A stretch of 12,037 nt of DNA from Davidsoniella eucalypti (lineage: Eukaryota > Ascomycota > Sordariomycetes > Microascales > Ceratocystidaceae), in assembly GCA_004009845.1 (NCBI GenBank), contig RMBW01000338.1:1-12037 (forward strand). The letters run 5' to 3'. A program made the translations under genes and the position numbers. Below, one piece after another: positions 1-8,233 of this stretch. Each line of letters opens with the position of its first letter. Position 1 is the first letter of the stretch. The notes beneath the pieces were generated by a model, which was not told where the DNA came from, searched no databases, and saw nothing but the letters and a program-made list of their open reading frames with translations.

Positions 1-51
1 ATCGTGGTTGGGGCGACCAGTTTTGTGCAGCAGGAGTATCAGGCGTTGTGA
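1..51 (+). CDS. Possible 3' end of an unidentified plus-strand gene
   Basis: From the first base the plus strand is open for 16 codons, ending in VQQEYQAL and a TGA at 49-51. Codon choice is plausible for coding (GTG, GTT, ACC, CAG, GAG). The next 300 bases turn AT-rich, as expected beyond a gene end. The stretch is too short to identify and chance is a real alternative. Another frame is also open to a TGA at about base 66, so even the frame is uncertain. Confidence 0.2.
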   Translation: MVVGATSFVQQEYQAL

Positions 52-389
52 CTGTATATGGCATATGATCAATATCACCAATACACATAAAATATTAATC
101 CCATTTATATTCATCTATCTAGAATATTTGAGCCCGCAATAGAAATTAAACAAACTCATTCTGGTGGTCTGTCTATGTGATGCGAAATGATGACTTATAC
201 ATCATCTCGATGATATATGGTTGGTATATATCCTTTTTCTTTTTAACGCCAATATAAATAAATCAATTCTTGTAAGCAGATCGAGAGCAACCTTTCATAG
301 TTGTAAATGCAGAAAGAGGAAAACAAGATAAAAAGGACATGTCAATATATAGCAGTGGGTAAAGATGTGGACATATTAAAGCAGACAGA
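52..389. other. AT-rich spacer, probable 3' flank of the ubiquitin protease gene
   Basis: This AT-rich stretch lies beyond the stop codon of the minus-strand protease and must contain its 3' untranslated region and polyadenylation site. I see no canonical AATAAA on the minus strand. AT-rich tracts near 250-265 could serve instead. No gene, RNA or repeat is recognised here. Confidence 0.5.
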
Positions 390-470
390 TCACATGACGA
401 GACACTGCCGCTCTGGATTCGAACCGGCATCATTATCTGCTCGTTTCTTATTACGCCGCCGACGTTTCTT
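390..470 (-). other. Polybasic stretch plus CaaX box encoding a predicted prenylated tail
   Basis: The tail frame encodes the basic block KKRRRRNKKR (bases 470-441). A 12-residue spacer follows, then RQCLVM and the TGA stop. Cys-Leu-Val-Met fits the CaaX rule, and Met in the last position favours farnesyltransferase. A basic patch beside a CaaX box is the usual two-part membrane signal, as in K-Ras. Prenylation is inferred from the motif. Its presence on the mature protein depends on resolving the frame break upstream. Confidence 0.65.
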
Positions 471-3400
471 CAAAGTAGAAGCTGGCTCTGGAGCTGGTTC
501 AGTCACATCTCCATTGTCTACTTGTGATGGAGCTAAGGGTGTCGTATAAACCACCGGCTGTTCACCATCCGTACTTGTTGGCTTTATTGTCCCAACATCT
601 GATGTTGGTGGACGAGACTGTTCAGCGACAGGAGATTTAAGTGAAGGCGCTACAGTTGTTGTGGGTGATGCTATTACTGGTAGCCCATGATTGATACGTG
701 CTGGCGTGTCTGGTATCGTCACTGTGGGGCCAGTGGTAGTTGGATGTTCTAAGCTCTTGTCACGCAAGAGATCTCGACTGTCTTTCCGCACAAGACCACG
801 TGTAATATTAGACAACGATATACTCTTGCGATTCTCGCTAGAGAATGGCCCTCCATGACTGATACCTTCCTTGCCTTCTTCCATGGGCGGCACAGAATGA
901 CTGCTAGAGCGACTATGCCTAGAAGCACTTCGCGAGAATCGGACCACAGCACGCCCGAAACCAAATCTACCATTACCCGCCCTCTCTATGCTTTGAGGCT
1001 CAGTTGTTTGGTTGCTTGTTATTTGCCCACTTGTTGTCGGCCGTGAAATCTCTGAGAACTGCCCACTAGTACGTGCCGGAGGTTCACCTTCCTCGAAGCT
1101 GACCTTCGGTTTATTGCTATCGCAAGATACACGGGGAGAAACAGTGCGAGAAACAGAGCCACATTCGACTACAGCATCATACAACATAGGAAGTATTCAT
1201 AAGTCTGCCTCTTAGTTTCCGTGCGTATTGCAATGGGGTTCCGTAAATGGTTCGGGTCCACGCCTATAGGAGAATTCGGCATAGCATCTGCGGGAATCGT
1301 TGGCGCTCGTTGGATGCTGACAGATATTGGCTCCTTCGGCTTGGGGTTCGACTTAGGCTGCGAAGACCCAAAAGTTGTACAGTTATCACCCGAAGACGAA
1401 GGCCGAGAATCCGAGTATGAGGGTGGTCGTGAGCTGGTAGAAGATAGCGAACTAGCTTCTATCATGGGGACGATCTGATAAAACAGCAGATATGGGGTAT
1501 CAATCTTCAAGGCTTCGTGGATATCGTCTACTGGGGTTACTTTGTCGCCGATAGCCCTCAAATCATCAAACTTCATCCACTGCGCGAGTTCATAGTCTGG
1601 CGGTGGGTCAGCATCATGACGGCGATTCTCGGTCAGGATCTTGGGAGCAACACGGGCAAACGACACATAATGACCCTCGTTGAACTTGGGTCCCTTGTGG
1701 CTCACTATAGACTGCAATACCAACTTATACTCAGTACTGAGTGAGTTGTTGTCGTCCAGGGAATCGCCACCGCTGCCTATTATGTGAGGTAAACGTAGGC
1801 TATCTGGTATATCGACTTCTGTATGGATTTTTTGAATGTCACCATCTTCGGTATACTTGTAGCGTTTCAAGCAGATACCAATGATAGGCCGTTGGTTAAA
1901 GTTACGGATCACATCGGCATCGCTCTGTGGTGCATCTTTTTTAGGTAAGTACCAAGCTTGAAGAAAGAGTTAGATATAATATGCTCTTATGTAGATTATT
2001 ATGACAGTGAAAGAAAGGGCGTTCATACGTATCCAGCGGAAGACCTGCCAGGCTGGCAAGGCGATGACATTGGTGACATTTTGGGTTTCTTCGTCAGGTA
2101 TTGGTGACAAGGCCCTTTGAGAAGAGGTTGATGTGGGCGTAACACGACCATCCTGGCCAACAATGACTTGCTGAATGAGGCTCATAGACCGCATTCTACT
2201 AGGCCCGCCTGAAGTAGGGCTCAAGGAGTCATCGGCAGGAAGTGTGTAACTTCGTTGCGGTAAGCTAAGATTATGTTGTATATGGCTAGACTTCTCATTT
2301 TCATATGTGGTTGCAGAGCGTACGAGTTGTATATGTGGGAGTTGATGTACCGCATTCTCTATGCCAGTATATGTCGACTCTGCCTCATCAGCTGCTTCTT
2401 GGGCTTTGTCATCGATATCGTGATGTCTTTGGACTTCAACCTGACCATTGAAATACTCCATCAGGCAGTTCTCGAGGCGAACACTTTCACCCTCTGGCAA
2501 ACTCGGCACAGCAATATTGAGTAACCGCTCCTCGATGAAACGGTGATCGGCATCATCTTTTCTCCCATCATGATAAAGGTCCACCTTTAACCGTAATAGA
2601 GGAAGCTCAAGCGTTTCTGTTATAAAAGCAAATGCTTCTGAAGTGTCCTGTTGTTGCGTGAGGTTTGCATTTGCCCAGCCACATTTTGCGAGGCAATCTT
2701 GAAGCATAGCAATCTAAATACAGCGGTTGTTAGTTTATGGCTTAGGAAAGAAGGCTAAGGTGACTTACAAAGTCTACGTCAATGAGTATCCCAGAGCGTA
2801 ACATAGAGATCCAGGCACGGAGTAAAACTGCAAGATGGCGCTTATTCTCGTCCTCCGAATCACAGTGTAGCATATACTCAAAAGCATCAAGTTTCGCAAA
2901 CATAGCGAATAACAATGCATCCAGATAGCAAGTGACACCATTGCGGTTCTTGGAGCCCATCATTGTTACATTTGAGTCGTACGGCTTGATTTCGCCATTC
3001 ATAGCCATGTACTGTATTTGCAAATACTGTACAGCTTTGTCCACTTCTTTCTGGCCAGTTATGGAGTTGAGCGCCTTGCGATATACTCCAGAAGGCGCTG
3101 GCGGCAAGCCAAGTTCCTGTAAACGTATCTGTATACAGGTGATCTGGATATCGACTCTGCTTGTTAGCGGCAGTACCTATAGCGTAACACTAGGTAATAA
3201 CACACCTTGTTGTTTTCTATTTCGGCATCAGTGGGTTTGCTATCCTGGATCTTAGTGTCCTTGGAGCCCTTGTCTGACATGAAGATGCCAAAGACAGCAG
3301 AGGACTTTGACAGAAGCTTAAGTGGTAGGTATATCGTGTTAGCAGACAGACGAGCGAACTTGGCTAGGCGAAAACTGGGCCAATAAGTAGATGGAGTTGA

Positions 3401-3534
3401 CAGTAACATACCTTGTTACTATTGTTCTCTGGAGACTTGGCAGCGGCATCTTTGTCCTCATCCTTTGAAGCCAAGTCTGGCGTTGACGGCGGCTTTTCGC
3501 GCTTCTCGCCGCGGGAGGGGAACATGCGATTCAT
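390..3534 (-). CDS. Ubiquitin-specific protease (USP/UCH family deubiquitinase) with CaaX-type C-terminus; one frame break
   Basis: This is a cysteine protease that removes ubiquitin from proteins. Proposed exons on the minus strand are 3534-3412, 3316-3206, 3143-2769, 2713-2029 and 1956-390. The introns are 95, 62, 55 and 72 nt, each with a CTAAC branch point, and the exon phases agree. The start is the first in-frame ATG. The product would be about 950 residues. The Cys box (GVTCYLDALL) puts the nucleophile near residue 150. QQDTSEAF follows early in exon 4. After the last intron come PWYLPKKD and ICLKRY, then the His box EGHYVSF (His near 527) and WMKFDD (Asp near 562). The N-terminal 40 residues are charged and low-complexity. 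A long Ser/Pro-rich insert separates the two halves of the catalytic domain. The Ser/Thr/Pro-rich C-terminal region of about 260 residues ends in a polybasic block and CLVM. That region is read in a different frame from the catalytic domain (break between 1169 and about 1195). USP membership is certain from the motifs; the orthologue and substrate are unknown. Confidence 0.92.
1169..1198 (-). other. Reading-frame break in the ubiquitin protease last exon
   Basis: The catalytic-domain frame runs through ETKRQTYEYF and then meets a TAG at 1171-1169. The tail frame is open only from just after a TGA about 12 nt upstream of its own first ATG (1187). The switch therefore has to occur within about 20 nt. 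I tested the available GT donors and AG acceptors: the only phase-compatible pair creates a stop at the junction, and others are too close for a fungal intron. One missing base, for example in the CC run of the TTCCTATG stretch, would join the two frames. Confidence 0.8.
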
Positions 3535-5762
3535 GATTGCGGAGCTGTATATGATATAGGTAGGTTCGCCTGGACACAGGTAATCAACATCGAGGCAGGC
3601 CGTCCGCCCCTCGAAGATGGTGGAGTTTGTCTGGAGGGCCAGCCACCAAACTCTAGAGTGCGATATACGATCCAATATTCAATGGAGTTGCAGAGAGCGG
3701 CCAGTATCAATCGGGCCTGGGAATAGGCCTTTGAGCTTATGCTGCCACTTGCTGGGACGCAATGACTTCCAATGAACTTCCACTACTACAGCGCAAATTC
3801 TGGGCGGAACGCAACGACCCTTGTAAAACGTCAAGTCAATAAGGATGATGTGCAGGGCCCGACCAGGTCGAAAAAGTGCTCTCACTGGGACTAGCAGTGT
3901 CCAGAGCGGTCCGTAGAATCACCTATAGCGGGTAGTGGACCAAGATATATATCGCAAGAAATAGTCCTATATAACGGCCTGAAGATGTACAAACTTAAAA
4001 CTCTGATCTTGACACGCAATAAAGTGAAGCCAAGCCAAGGTCTGTGTGAGAATCAGTGCTTCCCAAACGGCGGCAGAACGAAGCTCAAACAAACGATAAT
4101 CGCTTTTCCCCGGTAAAATAGGCGGCGGAGCTTGTTTCGAAGTCGGGACAATAGCAGAAGCAGGCTGAGAAACAGGCCGATAGATAGCAGGTAACAACGC
4201 CAATCAAGAAGCGCTTAAGATAGATGCCGGATGAGATAAATAGCGAGGCTTCGGTGCTCTATAGCAGGTATTTTGATATCCTTGGAAGATCAATCTCGCA
4301 TTTGAGGTATGGTAGATATGTAGATATTCAGATAGACGATGCAAGAGGTTTGGAGACCACCAACTATAGTGTGGGATAAACACCAAGCAACAAAACAACA
4401 GATTTGTAGTTATGTGAGTGTTTTGGATGACGAGACGAGACGATCAGCACAAGTCAAGAGAATTGCAGCAGATGATCGTGTCAATCTAAATACGCTGGCT
4501 GCAGAATAGATATAGATATATTGTGCTCTTCACCCCGCCACAGCAGGCAAAAGTTTGCCCAGAATTATCCAGATGCGATGCCAAAGCGTACGTGATGCCC
4601 TATATCTTCGAGAAGAGGCTAGGCTAGACTGTCCTATCGCTAGTAAAAACACGACGATTTCAGAGAACTTTCACAAGTGCGTCATAGCCCTCTCACAGCC
4701 AGCTAGTTTCCCTAGCTTTAGCGGTCCATGCACCTATAAAGTGATATCTTCTAGTGGCCAATAGACGCTGTGGCGGGAACTAGACGCTGCTTCACAGTGG
4801 GGTCGAGCACCTCTCAACGCCCCAAAATGCCGGTTGCACATAATGGCAACTTGACTTGTGTGCCTATAGACGCATTCGTCTATCATGTGCTTACAATATC
4901 AGATCTCGGGATCAACAGGAAAGAATCGTGACATCTAGACCTGATTTTTTTTCTTTTAGTTATGGTCTAGCACTATACGCTATACAAATTCAAAATTCGC
5001 TAGTCTATTACAGCTGAATTTGGTCATTTTTGCTGCTTGCGGATTTTGATTACCCCAGCCGTGATCTCTCTGTCGCTCGTTCTCGTATAGCAAGGCCTTC
5101 TATGTATGTGCACCATCGCCAATGTTTTTTTCTCACAGCCGTGGCTGATTCGCATGTCTGCGAATAGCGACTATCCCAAAGCAAATTTAACCGTAAATCA
5201 CGAGGCACAAATCAGGCGGTAGAACAACTTTCGGGTTGGCGCCTACACAGTCAAAGAACTACGCTTCTCCGATAATTATAGTGTGCTGTTTGTTTTCTCA
5301 GTCAGACCACTTACATGCAGCTCACTTGCTCACTATTCAGTGTTTCTCTCATAATTCCCAATCAGTCAATATAGTACGTTTCAGGTGTTGTCGACGACCT
5401 GTGTGGTCATTGAATATATGCTTCCTGATTACAAGCCTTGAAACATTATGAAATATATTAGAGGATCGTATACATGACTTTTTCATGGAACAAACTATAA
5501 AACATCAAACAAAAACCTAGCTAACGACAGTTCGCATTACTGTGAATTCAAGATGTCGGTTATATAAGAACTAGGCTAGGGATTTCATTGTGGCGTAACC
5601 CTTGACAGCTCCTGCTATCTGTGGCGCTAGCCTAATTTTTTGACTGGTACGAAAAATCCCGTCTCCACCACCAACGACAAGTTGGTGATAGTAGTAATAT
5701 AGGTATCCAAGTCAATTCTCGACCACCCCCAGCACATAACACCAATCCTATCTGGGGATATC
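3535..5762. other. Divergent intergenic region between the ubiquitin protease and uL5m
   Basis: This 2.2 kb spacer must hold the 5' leader and promoter of the minus-strand protease at its left end and those of plus-strand uL5m at its right end. Several minus-strand stretches are open (3679-3885, 3967-4203, 4204-4398). The middle one has no ATG start but does have coding-like composition. None is recognisable and none links convincingly by splicing. A cluster of TAGACGC motifs and a small hairpin lie at 4762-4883. The sequence is moderately AT-rich with scattered T runs. No tRNA or transposon gene is recognised. Confidence 0.55.
4762..4883. repeat. Three TAGACGC motifs, the last inside a 7-bp hairpin
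   Basis: TAGACGCTG occurs at 4762-4770 and again at 4781-4789. TAGACGC recurs at 4867-4873. There it forms part of a perfect inverted repeat, ATAGACG (4866-4872) with CGTCTAT (4877-4883), separated by four bases. The cluster sits mid-spacer, about 900-1000 bp before the uL5m start. It may be a cluster of binding sites or chance; nothing in the sequence decides this. Confidence 0.4.
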
Positions 5763-7033
5763 ATGGCAATGACTACGGAAGGCCTCCTGGCTGCTCGCAC
5801 CATTATGCGTAGCTTTTCCAAACCTCAATGGGCTACCATCGCCAGCGGCACTAGATGTTTGTCTTCAAGCTCGAGAGTCGCTGCCCCCAGTGCCGTAGAT
5901 GAAATTGAGTCGGCATCATCTATGTATACGCCTCTCCCTGATGAGGAAACTATCCAGAAGTTCGACGCTACGAACGTGCTACTCCTCGTACAACTAAACT
6001 CCCTGGAAAGCGGTAAGTTCCTATCGCATATATGCGCAAATACACCACAATATTACACTATGTAGTCGTTCTCCCTTCATGCGATATTATAATTAACTCT
6101 GTGCAACAGCTTCCAGTACCACCCCCAAAATACGACCGTGGCCCGCTCCACCCCGTTCAGAGCCTCAACACTCCGATCCCGTTGCGCGCGACTTCTTGCC
6201 TGGACCTTTCAACCATCCCCGCCTTCTAGAGACCTACCAGCACACTATCTCATCCGATATCTTGACGCTAGCCTATCAACACACACCTCCGGGCACGCCC
6301 GCGAAACTCGAGCGTGAACGTCTTCGCAAGTGGGATGATTCATCACCATATCACGCTAACCGTCCGCTCCGTGGACCTCGCGGTGCCAGCGTGTTGCCTA
6401 TACTAGAGAAGGATATCAAGTTCCACAACATCCGGAAATCAGATCCGTTCACATCCATTGCTTCCAGCCTCAGGCGGTGCTGACCCTAATTACTTAGCGG
6501 TGTGCCGTGCTATTGTCATGGCTATCAGTGGTCGCATGCCCAAGGTTACTTGGATCAAGACCCAGGTTTCACAGTGGAAAATCAAGCAAGGTGACCTGAG
6601 TGGTTGCAAGACTACCATATACGGTAATCAAGCCTACGAATTCATTGATAAGTTGACTACTTTAGTCTTCCCGAAAATCAAGGACTGGCCCGGTATTAAG
6701 GGTGAGGGTGATGACAGCGGTGCCATAACATTCGGTCTAAACCCCACCGATATGGCCCATTTCCCGGAGATCGGTGTCAACTACGATGTAAGCGACCCCT
6801 TCCTTACCAACCATCCTTTCATTATTTTCCTTCTCCTTGAACTTCTCTTATACATGCTAACACTTGACACTTTACAGATGTACCCTTCCAAGATGATCCC
6901 TGGTCTGCATGTGATGATCCGCACAACAGCTACGTCGGACCGTCAAGCTAGACTCCTTCTTCAGACCCTGGGAATTCCAATGACTGGAAATTTTGAGTTA
7001 TGGTCCTCTTGGGAAACGTCAGTTGTTGTGTAA
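5763..7033 (+). CDS. MRPL7: Mitochondrial large-subunit ribosomal protein uL5m (L5 family, MRPL7 type), with frame breaks
   Basis: This is a nuclear-encoded protein of the mitochondrial large ribosomal subunit; in the L5 family it binds 5S rRNA or its replacement at the central protuberance. Exons are 5763-6012, 6110-6787 and 6878-7033. The introns are 97 and 90 nt, with TTAAC and CTAAC branch points. The N-terminus is rich in Arg, Ser and Ala without early acidic residues apart from one Glu (AARTIMRSFSKPQW), which suits a mitochondrial targeting peptide. Family landmarks follow: FHNIPEIRSVHIH (in a shifted frame), YLAVCRAIVMAISG, PKIKDWPGIKG, AITFGLNP, MIPGLHVMI and RLLLQTLGIP. The frame changes near 6432 and again between about 6457 and 6477, and no intron can explain either. 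A third slip near 6986-6993 is suspected because the protein runs 12 residues past the expected end. With all frames joined the product is about 350-360 residues. Family assignment is firm; whether the gene is intact or a pseudogene is not. Confidence 0.9.
6428..6480 (+). other. Two reading-frame breaks within about 45 bp of uL5m exon 2
   Basis: Up to FHNI (codon ending at 6432) the exon-2 frame matches the family. The expected PEIRSVHIHCFQP then appears one frame back and stops at a TAG near 6493. From about 6458 the third frame carries SGGADPNYLAVCRAIV through the rest of the domain. Each change is equivalent to one missing base, placed naturally in a CC run at 6432-6433 and a CC run at about 6459-6460. 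The gap is far too short for a spliceosomal intron. Confidence 0.8.
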
Positions 7034-7102
7034 GTTTGCCTCGTTTTCTGTGTTAAAAACACTTTGTATATCACATTATCTGTATGAATAGCTTTGTGAG
7101 AA

Positions 7103-7108
7103 AATAAA
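7103..7108 (+). terminator. Canonical AATAAA polyadenylation signal for uL5m
   Basis: AATAAA lies 70 nt beyond the uL5m stop codon on the same strand, in an A-rich stretch. This is a suitable distance and orientation for 3' end formation of that transcript. The site lies in the 300-bp convergent spacer shared with Fes1. Otherwise I see no feature in 7034-7333. Confidence 0.55.
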
Positions 7109-7333
7109 TCAAACCAAATATTGGAAAAAGAAAACGAAAAAACAACCATTCTAAGACGTATTCCATATGACCTAAAACGAAGCATTCTAATATGTCGTGG
7201 CGGGATACTATATATCGTACATCTATCATAAAAAGCCGAATCTTAATCTAAAGAGTACTTCCCCTATATAGTCATAACGATCCTTACGCCAAACACCAAC
7301 CCAAAAAGGTCCCATTATCCCAGACCTAGCCAC

Positions 7334-7954
7334 TCAAATAGTCTCCTTGAGCGGCAGGATAACAGTGTCAACTTGATCCATATCTTCAGCATCAATGGGA
7401 CCATATGATTTTCCGTGCTTGGATAGCTCCTCGACCAAAACAGTCATAGATGGTTGGTAGTTGCGGCACGCCGAACTGAGAGCATAAACAGCCTTCTTGC
7501 GCACACTCTTCTCCTCGTCTTCCTTGAGGGCCATAGCAACGAGAGTCCGGATACCACCGGCAGCCAGCATGGCTTCCTGGCTAGGCGTGTTGTTTTGGAC
7601 GGCGGTACCAACGCACCACGCAGTCATTCGTCTCATCTCAGGCTCGGGAGACTTGAGGATCTCCAGGAGAGGAGCCCAAAGGGCCAAGTTCTTCATGTTG
7701 TTGGCATTATCCAAGCTTTCAATCAGCTGCTCAAAATTGTCCAACGCAGTTACTTTGGTTTCGAGTGTGACCTCAGGATCCTCAGAGGTAGCCACCTCGA
7801 TAGCAGCCTTCATGAGTTCAGCATCACTAGGTCCGCCCATCAATGAAGCAATGACATCAGGAGTCAACTGAGTACGCTTGTCGGCCGGTACATCAGGACT
7901 AGAGTTTTCAATACTCCATTTCAAAAGTTGGTTGAGGTTCTTGTCGCCGTTCAT
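7334..7954 (-). CDS. FES1: Hsp70 nucleotide exchange factor Fes1
   Basis: Fes1 is the fungal cytosolic HspBP1-type armadillo exchange factor. It releases ADP and substrate from Hsp70 and supports degradation of misfolded proteins. The single uninterrupted ORF gives 206 residues, the normal length. The N-terminus carries the diagnostic NLNQLLKWSIENS segment (residues 6-18). LMGGPSDAELMKAA follows at about residues 38-51. Armadillo-like helices come after that, including DNFEQLIESLDNANNM, LALWAPLLEIL, AWCVGTAVQNN, GGIRTLVAMAL and VRKKAVYALSSACRN. The start is the first Met before this conserved N-terminus, in a good context (AACCATGAA). The 3' end faces uL5m, with a spacer of 300 bp. A heat shock element about 250 bp upstream suggests Hsf1 control. 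No introns or breaks are seen. Open frames on the opposite strand are shadows of this gene. Confidence 0.96.
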   Translation of the reverse strand: MNGDKNLNQLLKWSIENSSPDVPADKRTQLTPDVIASLMGGPSDAELMKAAIEVATSEDPEVTLETKVTALDNFEQLIESLDNANNMKNLALWAPLLEILKSPEPEMRRMTAWCVGTAVQNNTPSQEAMLAAGGIRTLVAMALKEDEEKSVRKKAVYALSSACRNYQPSMTVLVEELSKHGKSYGPIDAEDMDQVDTVILPLKETI

Positions 7955-8204
7955 GGTTAAGGCGGGGTAGGTATTGAGGTTTGTGATTTTCCAAAGATGA
8001 TATTATATGCGATATGTTAGGAGACTGATATTCCCGTTGTTGGCTGGAAAAACGATGACTGGCTGATAGAACTTTACCAAGAAAATCCAGTATCAATTTG
8101 AAAAGAGGTCAATAAGAAATTGTAAATATATTTGCCGTAAAGCCAAGAAGTTACTGTGTATCAGAATTTTAGTTCCATTTTCTTTCCAAATTGTTAGTTT
8201 CCTA

Positions 8205-8233
8205 TTCTAGAACCTTCACGAAAGTTCTTTGAA
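8205..8233. promoter_or_regulatory. Heat shock element (five alternating Hsf1 pentamers) upstream of Fes1
   Basis: TTC at 8205, GAA at 8210, TTC at 8215, GAA at 8220 and TTC at 8225 alternate at exact 5-bp intervals. A further GAA at 8231 is off register by one base. This is the classical perfect-type heat shock element; three units suffice for one Hsf1 trimer. It lies 251-273 bp before the Fes1 start codon, a normal promoter distance. The next gene in the other direction, actin, starts about 2.9 kb away. The site is seen directly; control of Fes1 is inferred from position and from the known heat induction of yeast FES1. Confidence 0.8.

Noticed and set aside
415..425. Minus-strand match to a tRNA T-loop/B-box (GGTTCGAATCC)
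   Set aside because: The flanking bases do not form a T stem or acceptor stem, no A box or anticodon arm lies upstream, and the bases are codons of the USP tail.
1090..1180. An intron joining the USP catalytic and tail frames
   Set aside because: The GTATGA donor needs a phase-1 acceptor; the nearest good one (TTCTCAG) makes a TAG at the junction, and the others are out of phase.
3364..3675. Longer USP N-terminus starting at 3675
   Set aside because: The codon at 3675 is TTG, and the first in-frame ATG is at 3534, where a charged low-complexity N-terminus begins.
6421..6480. A tiny intron to explain the uL5m frame change
   Set aside because: Any GT-AG pair here would be about 20 nt, below the fungal minimum, and conserved residues lie inside it.
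7454..7871. Two overlapping plus-strand ORFs of 124-130 codons
   Set aside because: They lie entirely antisense to the conserved Fes1 coding sequence and have no recognisable content.
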